Assembly (NCBI GenBank): GCA_036380715.1
Contig: DASVEF010000126.1
Location: 1-64,000, forward strand
Direction of reading: 5' to 3'
From: UBA5704 sp036380715
GTDB taxonomy: Bacteria > Acidobacteriota > Thermoanaerobaculia > Multivoradales > UBA5704
Length of the DNA: 64,000 nucleotides
Each line of letters opens with the position of its first letter. Positions within the stretch are counted from its first letter, which is position 1. Shown here one piece after another: positions 1 through 7,569 of this stretch. The notes beneath the pieces were generated by a model. That model had not been told where the DNA came from. It saw only the letters and a program-made list of their open reading frames with translations, and did no database searches. The translations under genes were made by a program, and so were the position numbers.

Positions 1-240
1 CGCGACCGGCCCGGCGTCGATCGCGATCTCGAGCTCCCAGAGATGGTGGTACGACGCGGCCCACGGCGAATTCGCCCAGGCCAGCGCAATGGCCGTGCAG
101 ACGAGCAGCACGATGCCTCCCGACGAGGCCGTGTGCGCGAATTGCGCGAAGGGCTGGAGGACGCGTTCGATCAGCGGCGGCCCGGGGGCCGTTCCGGCGG
201 GATCCAGGGGATACGCTCGATTCGCTCCGTTCTCACCCAT
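1..240 (-). CDS. nhaA: Na+/H+ antiporter NhaA, N-terminal 80 residues (runs off window)
   Basis: Minus-strand frame starting with ATG at 240 and open to the window edge, so only the first 80 residues are visible. After a Pro-rich leader (residues 10-22) comes QPFAQFAHTASSGGIVLL, then a hydrophobic helix ending in ALAWANSPWAASY and HHLWE. This is the hallmark N-terminus of NhaA, in which S-(S/A)-G-G-I and ANSPW lie around helix I. NhaA is an inner-membrane electrogenic Na+/H+ antiporter for pH and sodium homeostasis. The start codon lies inside the last codons of the upstream kinase (8-bp overlap), suggesting translational coupling. Family call is strong; the rest of the gene, including the catalytic Asp pair, lies outside the window. 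Confidence 0.88.
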   Translation of the reverse strand, partial: MGENGANRAYPLDPAGTAPGPPLIERVLQPFAQFAHTASSGGIVLLVCTAIALAWANSPWAASYHHLWELEIAIDAGPVA

Positions 241-1267
241 GAAGCCTCCTCTGCCTCGCTCCCGTAGCGGCTCTCCGGATGCTTCGGCAGGCGTGGGCCA
301 CCGCGCGGGCCGGAGGCCGGCGAATCGGGTCGGATGCTAGCATGCGGCCGGCGAGCTCGACGACCAAACCGACTCGGGGGTCGGTGCTGTGATGGACCAG
401 CAGTTGCTCCGGATCAGGCGACAGCTCGACGTCGGGCCAGTAGGCGCCGGCCGGGAGATCGAGGCCCTCGGAGAGCGACTCCACGATCAAGCCGCCGAGC
501 ATGAACACGTCCACCGCGGGCGTCTCCTCTGCACCCGCCCGCGTGAGCTCCGGCGGACGCCATCGCCACGGCGCGGAGCTCCCGCTCGCGCTGTCTTCCA
601 TGCCTGCAGCCTTGCAAGGCCTGTCCGGGTATCCATGCGGATGAGCGATGCCGAAGTCGGCCAGGATCGGCGCTCCGCCCGGTCTTGCGAAGAGCACGTT
701 GCTGGCGTTCAGGTCCCGGTGGATGCACCAGGGCTCCCTCTCGTGCATCACCGCGAGCGTCGTCGCGAGCCCTTCGGCGATCTCGAGCACGCGGCCGACG
801 TCGCCCTGATAGGCTTCGGCCCACCGCCCCTCGCCGCCCGCGAGCCTCCACATCGCGCCGCCCGCATAGAACGGCATCACGAACCAGGGCTCCTGTGAGC
901 GCTCCGTCTCCAGGCCGTGCTCGATCACCCGCGGCACGTTTGGACAACCCGCCTCGGCGAGAGAGCACAAGACGGCAACCTCGCGAAGCAGGCGCCATCG
1001 CTGCTCTGCCACGCAGTACGGCCACCCCTCGGGCGACGAGAGGCGCGCCACCTTGGCGGCAAACGGCCGCCGCTGGGCGTCGCCTGCGCGGTGCACGAGG
1101 AAAATGCGCGCTTGCACTCCCTCGGCCACCTTGCGTTCCGTACTCCAGCCGCGCAGGAGCGGCAGCTCTGGGTCCAAACGCACCGCGCGCCGCGGAGCTG
1201 AGGTGCTCACACGGCGCGCGGGGGATCGAGTTTGTTGTGCCGTTCTACGGATCTTGAATCTCGTCAA
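233..1267 (-). CDS. Ser/Thr protein kinase (Hanks type), soluble
   Basis: About 344 residues. Kinase landmarks are visible in order: an AAK Lys in FAAKVARL (about residue 70), the catalytic loop CIHRDLNASNVLF, the metal-binding ADFGIAH, and WRPPEL in the substrate/APE region. There is no transmembrane segment, so it is probably cytoplasmic. I chose TTG at 1267 because GAAGGAGG ends 4 bases before it; the open frame extends to another TTG at 1285. It lies just upstream of nhaA and overlaps it, so the pair is probably co-transcribed. Phosphorylation control of the antiporter is only a guess from that arrangement. The glycine-rich loop is poorly conserved. Confidence 0.85.
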   Translation of the reverse strand: MTRFKIRRTAQQTRSPARRVSTSAPRRAVRLDPELPLLRGWSTERKVAEGVQARIFLVHRAGDAQRRPFAAKVARLSSPEGWPYCVAEQRWRLLREVAVLCSLAEAGCPNVPRVIEHGLETERSQEPWFVMPFYAGGAMWRLAGGEGRWAEAYQGDVGRVLEIAEGLATTLAVMHEREPWCIHRDLNASNVLFARPGGAPILADFGIAHPHGYPDRPCKAAGMEDSASGSSAPWRWRPPELTRAGAEETPAVDVFMLGGLIVESLSEGLDLPAGAYWPDVELSPDPEQLLVHHSTDPRVGLVVELAGRMLASDPIRRPPARAVAHACRSIRRAATGARQRRLHG

Positions 1268-1333
1268 CCGTCCTCCTTCGTCCAAGGTAACGTTGGTGGG
1301 GGTTGAAATGTTGCGAGCACCCGAATCTCCTTG

Positions 1334-1540
1334 TCACGGGACCGGGATCTGCCGGGTCATCTTCTGCCACTCTTCCCGGGCGCGCTCATAGGACAGGTCG
1401 GACGAGGTCCCGAGGCCGCACCGGCCGCAGCGGATGCGAGCGTTCAGGAACCCTTCTCCGACTTCAATGCTGACGCCGGGAGGAGTGCCGCAGACAGGAC
1501 AGGGCTCCAGGGGCTGGCGGAATTTCGTCTTCACGTCCAT
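1334..1540 (-). CDS. Small zinc-ribbon protein, Lar-like
   Basis: A 68-residue protein with two Cys pairs, CPVCG (residues 14-18) and CGRCG (residues 38-42), which would form a zinc ribbon. The tail reads SYERAREEWQKM. The layout PCPxCG ... CxxCG ... A-x2-W matches the restriction-alleviation Lar-like family, mostly known from phages and mobile DNA. Here it sits alone between the kinase and the Pal region. No clear Shine-Dalgarno precedes the ATG. Function beyond metal binding cannot be read from the sequence. Confidence 0.6.
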   Translation of the reverse strand: MDVKTKFRQPLEPCPVCGTPPGVSIEVGEGFLNARIRCGRCGLGTSSDLSYERAREEWQKMTRQIPVP

Positions 1541-1624
1541 CGGTCTAAAAAGCGCCGCCCGGGGAAAGGGAGCTCCGCGGGCGGCTCATTGGAAGAAGCG
1601 TCTCGCCGTCGCGAGCAGAAACGC

Positions 1625-1726
1625 TCACCCGTCGAGGTCCAGAAGGATGGACTGCAGGCACCACCCGGCGAAGACCGCCAGCGTTACCACCAGCAACAAG
1701 GCCGCGACGCCCAGGAGCATGTCCAT
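1625..1726 (-). CDS. Predicted single-span membrane miniprotein (31-33 aa)
   Basis: A short open frame 10 bases downstream of the pal stop on the same strand. It reads MDMLLGVAALLLVVTLAVFA, then GWCLQSILLDLDG and stop. It is almost entirely one transmembrane helix with a short acidic tail. The second ATG (1720) has AAAGAGG six bases upstream, so the true start may be residue 3, giving 31 residues. Position suggests co-transcription with pal. No family is recognised, and so short a frame could be chance, but ribosome site, hydrophobicity and placement all fit a real small membrane protein. Confidence 0.4.
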   Translation of the reverse strand: MDMLLGVAALLLVVTLAVFAGWCLQSILLDLDG

Positions 1727-1736
1727 CCTCTTTGAA

Positions 1737-2315
1737 TCAGTCGGTCCGCCGCCCGGTGAGGACGAAGTGGGCGCGCCGGTTCTGCGACCAGCAGCTCTCG
1801 TCGCTCCCGGTGCACACGGGGCGCTCCTCGCCGTAGCTCAGAGTCCGCAGACGGGAGCCGTCCACGCCGAGGGCGGTGAGATAGGACAGGGCCGCGCTGG
1901 CGCGCCGTTCACCGAGAGCCAGGTTGTACTCGGGGGTCCCGCGGTCGTCGCAGTGCCCCTCGATGATCGCCTCGAACACCGGATGGTCCTTGAAGAAACG
2001 GGCGTTGCCGGCCAGCCGGTCCCGCGCCTCGGAGGAGAGGTCGGAGCTGTCGTAGGAGTAGTAGACGTCCCCCAGAAGCCCCTGGCCACGGACGTACTCG
2101 TTGACGGTTGCCAGGTCGCCGGCCAGCGGGTCGGCGGGCTCGGCCGGAGCCTGCGGAGCGGGGGCCGGCGGCGGGGTGGCCGGGGCCGTCACGGCCACCG
2201 TGTTCTCATTCAACGTCGGCGCCTCCGGGGCGGTCGCGGGCTTCTTGCGCGTGCATCCCGGGAGCAGGGTGAGCCCCATGCCGATCAGCGCCAGAGACAG
2301 GGTCCATCGCCTCAT
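1737..2315 (-). CDS. pal: Pal-type peptidoglycan-associated OmpA-domain lipoprotein
   Basis: 192 residues. It starts MRRWTLSLALIG and has lipobox LLPGC (Cys near residue 18), so it should be lipidated and sorted to the outer membrane. A Pro/Ala-rich linker (about 20-60) leads to an OmpA C-terminal domain. That domain has YYSYDSSDL, GHCDDRGTPEYNLALGERRA and SYGEERP, the classic Pal peptidoglycan-binding motifs, including the Asp and Arg that bind diaminopimelate. ATG at 2315 is preceded by GAGGAGG; the longer frame upstream has no leader features. Pal normally works with TolB; no tol genes are in the window. It is divergent from the histidine kinase across an AT-rich promoter region near 2385-2415. 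Confidence 0.88.
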   Translation of the reverse strand: MRRWTLSLALIGMGLTLLPGCTRKKPATAPEAPTLNENTVAVTAPATPPPAPAPQAPAEPADPLAGDLATVNEYVRGQGLLGDVYYSYDSSDLSSEARDRLAGNARFFKDHPVFEAIIEGHCDDRGTPEYNLALGERRASAALSYLTALGVDGSRLRTLSYGEERPVCTGSDESCWSQNRRAHFVLTGRRTD

Positions 2316-2484
2316 CGATTTCCTCCTCGGTCGTTCGTTCCAAGGCGAGTATAGGGAGAGGTCCCAGGCTCTTGAATCGGTCGACGGATATATTTTTCTA
2401 TACCCATCGATAGAGTTTCCTCGCGGCGCCGGCCCTGTAAGATCGGAGGTGCTCCGGCGGGTGCTCTCCGCGGAGCCGCTGCCC

Positions 2485-4185
2485 ATGGATACCCTGTACT
2501 CACCGCAGAGCCGGGCCGAGCGCTTCATCGCCGCGGGGCGAGTGGTGCTGGCGACCTCGTCGCTGTTCGCGGTCTGGCTGGATCCGACCGAGCCGGCCAA
2601 GTACGCCCGCGTCGCCTACTCCCTGCTGGTCGCCTACGTCGTCTACTCGGCGTTCATCGCCCTCCTGGTCTGGCGTTCGGAGAACCCCGGAGGCCGGCAG
2701 CGGCTGGTCACGCAGGCGGTCGACCTGGCCTTCTTCTCCCTCTTCATCTATTTCACCGCCGGGCCGGCGAGCCCGTTCACGGCCTACTTCGTCTTCTCGA
2801 TGATCTGCGCCACGCTGCGCTGGCAATGGCGCGGCGTGCTGTGGACCGCTCTGGCGTCGATCGCCGCCTACCTGGGGGTGGCGGTCTACTTCGCGGAGGC
2901 TCTGGCCGGCCCCGGGACCGAAAGCTACCGGCTGATCATCCGCATCGTCTATCTGGGGGTGATCGCCGCCCTGCTGGGCTACCTGGGGGCTCACGAGGAG
3001 AGGACGCGCCAGGAGATCTCGCGGCTGGCGAGCTGGCCGCCGCCGGTGCCCCAGCGGCTCCAGCCGGCGATGCGGTCACTCCTGGAGCAGGCGGCCCGCG
3101 TGCTCGGCGCGCCGCACGTCCTCCTCGCCTGGGTGGAGAGCGAGGAGCCCTGGCGCTACCTGGCCTCCTGGCGGGAGGGCGAGCTGCGCTGGAGCCGGGA
3201 ATCGCCGGAGGACCACGATCCCCTGGTCGCGCCGCCGGTGGCCGACGGGAGCTTCCTCTGCCCGCAGGACGGCGACTCTCCCGCGGTGCTCTTCCGCACC
3301 GCCGCCGGGCTCCAGCGCTGGCGCGGCCAGCCTCTGCACCCCGAGCTGAGATCTCAGGTCGGCGCGGTGCCCGTGCTCGGCGTGAGGCTCCGGTCGGAGT
3401 CGTTCGAGGGGCACCTGCTGTTCCTCGGCAAGCCCGGGATGACCTCGGACGACATGCTGCTGGGAGAGGTCGTGGGCGGGCTGGTGACGGCCGGGCTCGA
3501 CTACGTGTACCTGACCCGGAGCCTGCAGGAGGCGGCGGCCACGGAGGAGCGCATCCGCCTGGCGCGCGACCTCCACGACGGGGTCCTGCAGTCGCTCACC
3601 GGAGTCGGGCTGCGGCTGGAAGCGGTGCGGCGGCTCATCCAGGAAGGAGGAGACGGCGCGGTCGAGAGGCTGGAGGAGCTGCAGACCCTGATCACGCTGG
3701 AGCAGCGGGACCTGCGCTTCTTCATCCAGGAGCTCAAGCCGCGGCCGGTGGCCTCCTCGGGCGAGCCCTCCGGGCTCACGCTGCAGGTCTCCGAGCTGGT
3801 GCAGCGCCTCGAGCTGGAGTGGGGGCTCAAGGTCGAGCTCGAGATGGCCGGCCTCGAAGAGGAGATCCCCGAAGGGCTGGCGCGAGAGATCTACCACATC
3901 GTCCGCGAAGCCCTGGTCAACGCGGTGCGCCACGGGGAGGCGACGCTCGTCCGCGTCGAGATCCGCGTCGCGGGCGGCCGGGTCACCATCGCCGTCTCGG
4001 ACAACGGCCGCGGCTTCCCTTTCGAGGGCCGCTACTCGCACGCCGATCTGACGATGCGCAACCTGGGACCCCGTACTCTGCGCGAACGGGTCTCCGCGCT
4101 CAACGGCACCGTGGCGCTCGACTCCAGCCGCTCGGGAGCGCGCCTCGACATCCTCCTCCCCCTATGGGGGATGACCGGGGGATGA
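2485..4185 (+). CDS. NarL-family membrane sensor histidine kinase
   Basis: 566 residues from ATG 2485. Residues about 12-170 hold five or six transmembrane helices. A GAF-like region follows (about 190-340). The HisKA_3 dimerisation box is RLARDLHDGVLQSLTGVGLR with phospho-acceptor His364. The HATPase domain has N-box REALVNAVRHGEA and G1 box SDNGRGFPF. This is the NarX/DegS/LiaS class of kinase, which phosphorylates LuxR-type regulators. The response regulator follows 7 bases after the stop, so the two form an operon. The signal sensed is unknown. An in-frame GTG slightly upstream is an alternative start. Confidence 0.9.
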   Translation: MDTLYSPQSRAERFIAAGRVVLATSSLFAVWLDPTEPAKYARVAYSLLVAYVVYSAFIALLVWRSENPGGRQRLVTQAVDLAFFSLFIYFTAGPASPFTAYFVFSMICATLRWQWRGVLWTALASIAAYLGVAVYFAEALAGPGTESYRLIIRIVYLGVIAALLGYLGAHEERTRQEISRLASWPPPVPQRLQPAMRSLLEQAARVLGAPHVLLAWVESEEPWRYLASWREGELRWSRESPEDHDPLVAPPVADGSFLCPQDGDSPAVLFRTAAGLQRWRGQPLHPELRSQVGAVPVLGVRLRSESFEGHLLFLGKPGMTSDDMLLGEVVGGLVTAGLDYVYLTRSLQEAAATEERIRLARDLHDGVLQSLTGVGLRLEAVRRLIQEGGDGAVERLEELQTLITLEQRDLRFFIQELKPRPVASSGEPSGLTLQVSELVQRLELEWGLKVELEMAGLEEEIPEGLAREIYHIVREALVNAVRHGEATLVRVEIRVAGGRVTIAVSDNGRGFPFEGRYSHADLTMRNLGPRTLRERVSALNGTVALDSSRSGARLDILLPLWGMTGG

Positions 4186-4192
4186 CCGGCTG

Positions 4193-4831
4193 ATGGCGGC
4201 GCGGATCGCCCTCGCGGACGACCACCCGATCGTGCTCGACGGTCTGGAGCAGCTCTTCCACCTCGAGCCCGATTTCGAGGTCGTGGCGCGCTGCCGCGAC
4301 GGCAAGGAGACGCTGTCCGTCGTGCGCGAGCAACGGCCCGATCTGCTGATCCTCGACATCCGGATGCCGGGGACGGACGGCCTGGCGGTCCTGCGCGCCA
4401 TCCACGACGAGGGGCTCCCCACCCGCGTCGTCGTGCTCACGGCGGCGCTCGACGACGAGCAGCTCGTCGAGGCCGTGCGCCTGGGCGTGCGCGGCGTGGT
4501 GCTCAAGGAGACGGCGCCGAAGCTCCTGGTCAAGGCGATGCGCGAGATCCAAGCCGGCGGCCAGTGGCTGGAGCCCGGCGTGGTCAGCCGGGCGCTGCGC
4601 AAGCTGGTCCAGAAGGACGCGGGTTTCCGCGAGGCCGAAAAGGTCCTCACCCCGCGGGAGCTGGAGATCGTCCGCATGGCCGGCAGCGGCCTGCGCAACC
4701 GCCAGATCGCCGACCGCCTCTTCATCAGCGAGGGGACCGTCAAGATCCACTTCCACAACATCTATCAGAAGCTGCAGGTCAACGGCCGCCTGGAGCTGGC
4801 CCTCTACGCGAGAGACAAGGGACTGGTGTAG
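4193..4831 (+). CDS. NarL/FixJ-family response regulator
   Basis: 212 residues. The receiver domain (1-120) has the acidic pair in ALADDHPIVLDG, phospho-acceptor Asp55 in LLILDIRMPG, the Thr in VVLTA and the Lys in VVLKE. The C-terminal LuxR-type helix-turn-helix (about 145-205) has LTPRELEIVRMAGSGLRNRQ and SEGTVKIHFHNIYQKL. It is the partner of the kinase encoded 7 bases upstream and acts as a DNA-binding transcription factor. Target genes cannot be read from the window. The next gene on this strand encodes a small secreted protein 165 bases away, which may or may not belong to its regulon. Confidence 0.93.
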   Translation: MAARIALADDHPIVLDGLEQLFHLEPDFEVVARCRDGKETLSVVREQRPDLLILDIRMPGTDGLAVLRAIHDEGLPTRVVVLTAALDDEQLVEAVRLGVRGVVLKETAPKLLVKAMREIQAGGQWLEPGVVSRALRKLVQKDAGFREAEKVLTPRELEIVRMAGSGLRNRQIADRLFISEGTVKIHFHNIYQKLQVNGRLELALYARDKGLV

Positions 4832-4996
4832 AGAGCGCTATCCCCCGGTCCAGCAGGGTGTTTTCCCCCTCTTGCGTCAAACTTTTTTGCTTCCCTCAGG
4901 GGTTTTTTTCCGGCATGAGCGCACCATATCTCCGAAGACCGAGACGTCCACCCGGCCACTGGAGGCCGCGGGGCGCCTGGTTGAAAGGAGACCGCC

Positions 4997-5335
4997 ATGT
5001 CCCGTCCCTGCTTCCGCCGTATCGCCGTCCTCGCCCTGGTCCTGACCCTCGTCGCTCCCTGGGCCGTCGCCGAGCCCCGGGTCCGTCACGAGTCCCGCAC
5101 GGCTGTCGAGCTGCGCGCGGCGGCCTTCCTGTCCACGCTCTGGCAGGCTCTGAGCTCCCTCTGGAGTGAGAACGGCTGCCATCTCGATCCCGATGGCTGC
5201 GCCAGCGGTCAAGCCACCCCTGAGCCGCCCTCCGGCCAGGGGGACAACGGGTGCAGCCTTGACCCGGACGGCTGCGCCGCCACCCAGGGCGACAACGGGT
5301 GCAGCCTCGACCCGAACGGCTGCGCCCAGGGCTGA
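4997..5335 (+). CDS. Small secreted protein with three Cys/DP(D/N)G repeats
   Basis: 112 residues, with AAAGGAG six bases before the ATG. A signal peptide (RRIAVLALVLTLVAPWAVA) ends near residue 25. After an amphipathic stretch, AAFLSTLWQALSSLWSE, come three copies of a 12-residue unit: NGCHLDPDGCAS, NGCSLDPDGCAA and NGCSLDPNGCAQ. Each unit has two Cys bracketing (S/H)LDP(D/N)G, so each could close a small disulfide loop. The linkers are Pro/Gly/Gln-rich. The protein at 31672 shares the layout (signal, FLS.W...L...W helix, IDPNG). Both genes lie next to TPR proteins of one family. No named family is recognised; roles as a secreted signal, bacteriocin-like peptide or binding module are all open. 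Confidence 0.7.
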   Translation: MSRPCFRRIAVLALVLTLVAPWAVAEPRVRHESRTAVELRAAAFLSTLWQALSSLWSENGCHLDPDGCASGQATPEPPSGQGDNGCSLDPDGCAATQGDNGCSLDPNGCAQG

Positions 5336-5350
5336 GGCCCTCACCCCCGT

Positions 5351-5376
5351 CCCCTCTCCCGTCACCGGGAGAGGGG
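5351..5376. repeat. Palindromic element, CCCTCTCCCG...CGGGAGAGGG type
   Basis: An 11-base perfect stem (CCCCTCTCCCG / CGGGAGAGGGG) around a 4-base loop, preceded by CCCTCACCCCC. It lies between the convergent secreted-protein and XRE-TPR genes. The XRE-TPR stop codon (5362-5364) is in the loop, so the last residues of that protein are encoded by the repeat. Related copies occur at 27596-27754, 29548-29600 and 41090-41171, as in a REP-like dispersed family. Confidence 0.75.
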
Positions 5377-6849
5377 CGCCCCCTCCCTCTTCTCGAAACG
5401 CAGATCCGGATTGTGCCGCGCCCGGTAGAGATAGTCGGCGAGCTGCCGGGCCAGCTCCACGGTGAGCGTTTCGCTCTGGGCCGCCTCACGGAAGAGCTGG
5501 AGGGCCGCCAGCGCCTCCCGGTGCACCCCCTGGGCTTTGAAGAACGGGGCGAGCCGAATCGCCAGATCCTTGACCTCCACAGTCCGTCCCTCCTCCAGAT
5601 ACAGCACGGCCAGCTCCAGGGCCGCCAAGAGCGCGTCGTAGGCGATTCCGAGCTCCGCGAAGTCGTCACACACCTTCGCCAGAGTCGCCATGGCCTCGTC
5701 CCGCCGACCCAATCCTGCGGCGAGCCATCCCTGCAGCCAGCGGGTGCGCAGCAGATCGAGCCCTTTCCCCAGTTCGACCGCCAGCGCCCGCACCTCGTCC
5801 AGCAAGGGGGCGGCCTCCTCGAATCTTTTGACATGACAAAGGTTGCCGACCAAGTTGAACTGGAGGATGCATTGCAGCCGTCGATTCGACCGGGTCACGA
5901 GGGGAGCTGCCTGACTGAGAGTGGCTATCGCGCCCTCGTAATCGCCGGTCTGCTCAAGGGCTCTCGCCCGAATGACCAAAAGGTCAGGTTTCAGCTCGCA
6001 CTGGTCGACCGCGAGGGCCTGCTCGATGAGGTCCAGCGCCTCGCCAAGACGCCGCTGCTCAATGCGCAACGAGGCTTCGAGGCTGAGAACGCGCGCCTCA
6101 CTGAGCAGCCCGGGGTCACCCGCCTCCCCCTGACTCCACAGCTTCTTGGCTTTTCCAAGAGCCACGTCGGAGCGACGCAGATCGCCCGCCACTCGCAGGG
6201 CGTTGGCCAGGTGGAACCGGGCATACCCCTGAAGGCGCTGACGAAACAGCGGCTCGGTGCGGACGCGCTCAGCGATCTCGACGGCGAGCTCGGCGAGCTC
6301 AACAGCCTGCTGCGCGTTGTCCGCGGCGGCCTTGATGCTCTCGGCGCAGGCCAGGGCGCTCAGCGTCCAGAGCCCGTACTGCCGCGACTTGCGGATCATT
6401 TCGAGACGCCTCTCCTGGGGCCGCCTCGCCAGTTGCAGCCAGTACCCCCGCGCGAGCTGCCAGTCCGCCTCGGCCCGCAGGTCCACCAGCAGCAATCTCA
6501 CCACGGGACGGAACGCCTCGGCCATGTTGGTGCCCAGGCGGCGCAGCATGTCCTCGACGCGATTTTTCTGCTCCTCCGCTTCGGCCGGGCCGGCGGGATA
6601 GCCGGCCTTCCCCCACTCGCGAGTCTTCCGGACCGACTCCACGGCCTCCTCGAGCGCGCCGGCGTCCAACCCCATGGGAGCGATCAGCTCCAAGGCCTTC
6701 CTCCGGCTCAGCTTCCGCTGGTCCCGCTCGTAGTCCGAGAGGGTGTTCGGGGGGATGTTCAGCTTCTCCGCGAGCTCGGCCGCGCTCCAGCCCAGGTTGC
6801 GGCGCAGGTTGCCCACCGCAACCCCCAGCTCCGGCAGGACTTTGGGCAT
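5362..6849 (-). CDS. XRE-type HTH regulator with C-terminal TPR sensor domain
   Basis: 495 residues from ATG 6849, preceded by AAAGGAGG at 5 bases. Residues about 8-62 form a Cro/C1-type helix-turn-helix (VGNLRRNLGWSAAELAEKL, then PPNTLSDYERDQRKLSR). A linker follows, then TPR-like helical repeats from about 150 to the end, including LEASLRIEQRRLGEALDLIE and LAVLYLEEGRTVEVKDLAIR. Architecture and size match regulators whose TPR domain binds a peptide (RRNPP class, such as PlcR and Rgg), although that class is described mainly in Firmicutes. It is convergent with the small secreted protein gene. The 436-aa TPR protein at 32 kb is a clear paralogue without the HTH. DNA target and ligand are unknown. 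Confidence 0.8.
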   Translation of the reverse strand: MPKVLPELGVAVGNLRRNLGWSAAELAEKLNIPPNTLSDYERDQRKLSRRKALELIAPMGLDAGALEEAVESVRKTREWGKAGYPAGPAEAEEQKNRVEDMLRRLGTNMAEAFRPVVRLLLVDLRAEADWQLARGYWLQLARRPQERRLEMIRKSRQYGLWTLSALACAESIKAAADNAQQAVELAELAVEIAERVRTEPLFRQRLQGYARFHLANALRVAGDLRRSDVALGKAKKLWSQGEAGDPGLLSEARVLSLEASLRIEQRRLGEALDLIEQALAVDQCELKPDLLVIRARALEQTGDYEGAIATLSQAAPLVTRSNRRLQCILQFNLVGNLCHVKRFEEAAPLLDEVRALAVELGKGLDLLRTRWLQGWLAAGLGRRDEAMATLAKVCDDFAELGIAYDALLAALELAVLYLEEGRTVEVKDLAIRLAPFFKAQGVHREALAALQLFREAAQSETLTVELARQLADYLYRARHNPDLRFEKREGAPLSR

Positions 6850-7569
6850 TCTTTCCTCCTTTCGTGACACCTCTTCCAAGAACTAGGTTGCCGCAGAGCC
6901 CCGAAACGGGACACGTCCGCACGCGACAAGGCAGTTCTGATTCCCGGCTCCGGGAACCAACCGGGCTGCATCGAGTGCTCGGACAGTGTTTCGAGCGGGG
7001 TGGTGACCGACGACGGTCCGTTGTCAGCGGACGGCGCTTTCTCGTCCGTCTTCGGCGATCCATCGTCTCCTCACGGCAGCTTCCTTACGGCGGGGACGTT
7101 CCATCGTCCGTTGACAGCGGAACGTTGTCCATCGACAACGTGACGTTGACGGTCGTCAGAGTGACGCCGACAGTGGACAGCGGACCGTTGACAGTCGACA
7201 GCGGAGCGTCGTCCATGGACGACGCTCCGTTGTCGGTCGACAACGGTCCGTTGTCGGCTGTCGACGGAGCATTGACGGCCGTCAACCGACCGTTGTCAGT
7301 TGTCGACGGAGCATTGACCATGGACAACGGAACCTCGTCCGTCGTCGACGGACCGTCGACGGCTGTCAACGGGACGTTGTCGTTTGTCAACGGAGCGTTG
7401 ACGGTCGTCGACGGTCCGCTGTCGGTTGTCAACGGAGCATTGACCATGGACAACGGAGCGTCGTCCATGGTCGACGGACCGTCGTCGACTGTCAACGGAG
7501 CGTTGTCAATGGACAATGGAGCGTCGTCCGTTGACGAGGAAACGCTGAAAGAGGACCATCGAGCCGAAC
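6850..7569. other. 720-bp gene-free region containing the 21-bp array
   Basis: This spans from the XRE-TPR start to the ion-channel stop. The first 250 bases hold the XRE-TPR promoter region, with no strong sigma-70 match seen; the rest is the 21-bp array. Open frames cross the array on both strands because the unit is a multiple of three and lacks stops. None has a convincing start site or domain, so I do not call a gene. Confidence 0.6.
7100..7540. repeat. Tandem array: 21 imperfect copies of a 21-bp palindromic unit
   Basis: The array is 441 bp, exactly 21 units of 21 bp with no length change. The typical unit reads CCGTTGTC, four or five variable bases, then GACAACGG or a variant such as GTCGACGG or GTCAACGG, so most units are near-palindromes. 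The copy at 7227-7246 is nearly a perfect inverted repeat. Units diverge mainly in the centre and at TTG/TCG. Constant length with sequence divergence suggests selection for spacing: two helical turns of DNA, or seven codons. There are no spacers, so it is not a CRISPR array. Confidence 0.9.

Noticed and set aside
4870..4915. Terminator after the response regulator (CCCTCAGGGG followed by T7)
   Set aside because: The stem is only four base pairs with almost no loop; too weak to call.
7100..7540. CRISPR array
   Set aside because: Units are contiguous with no unique spacers, and no cas genes are present.
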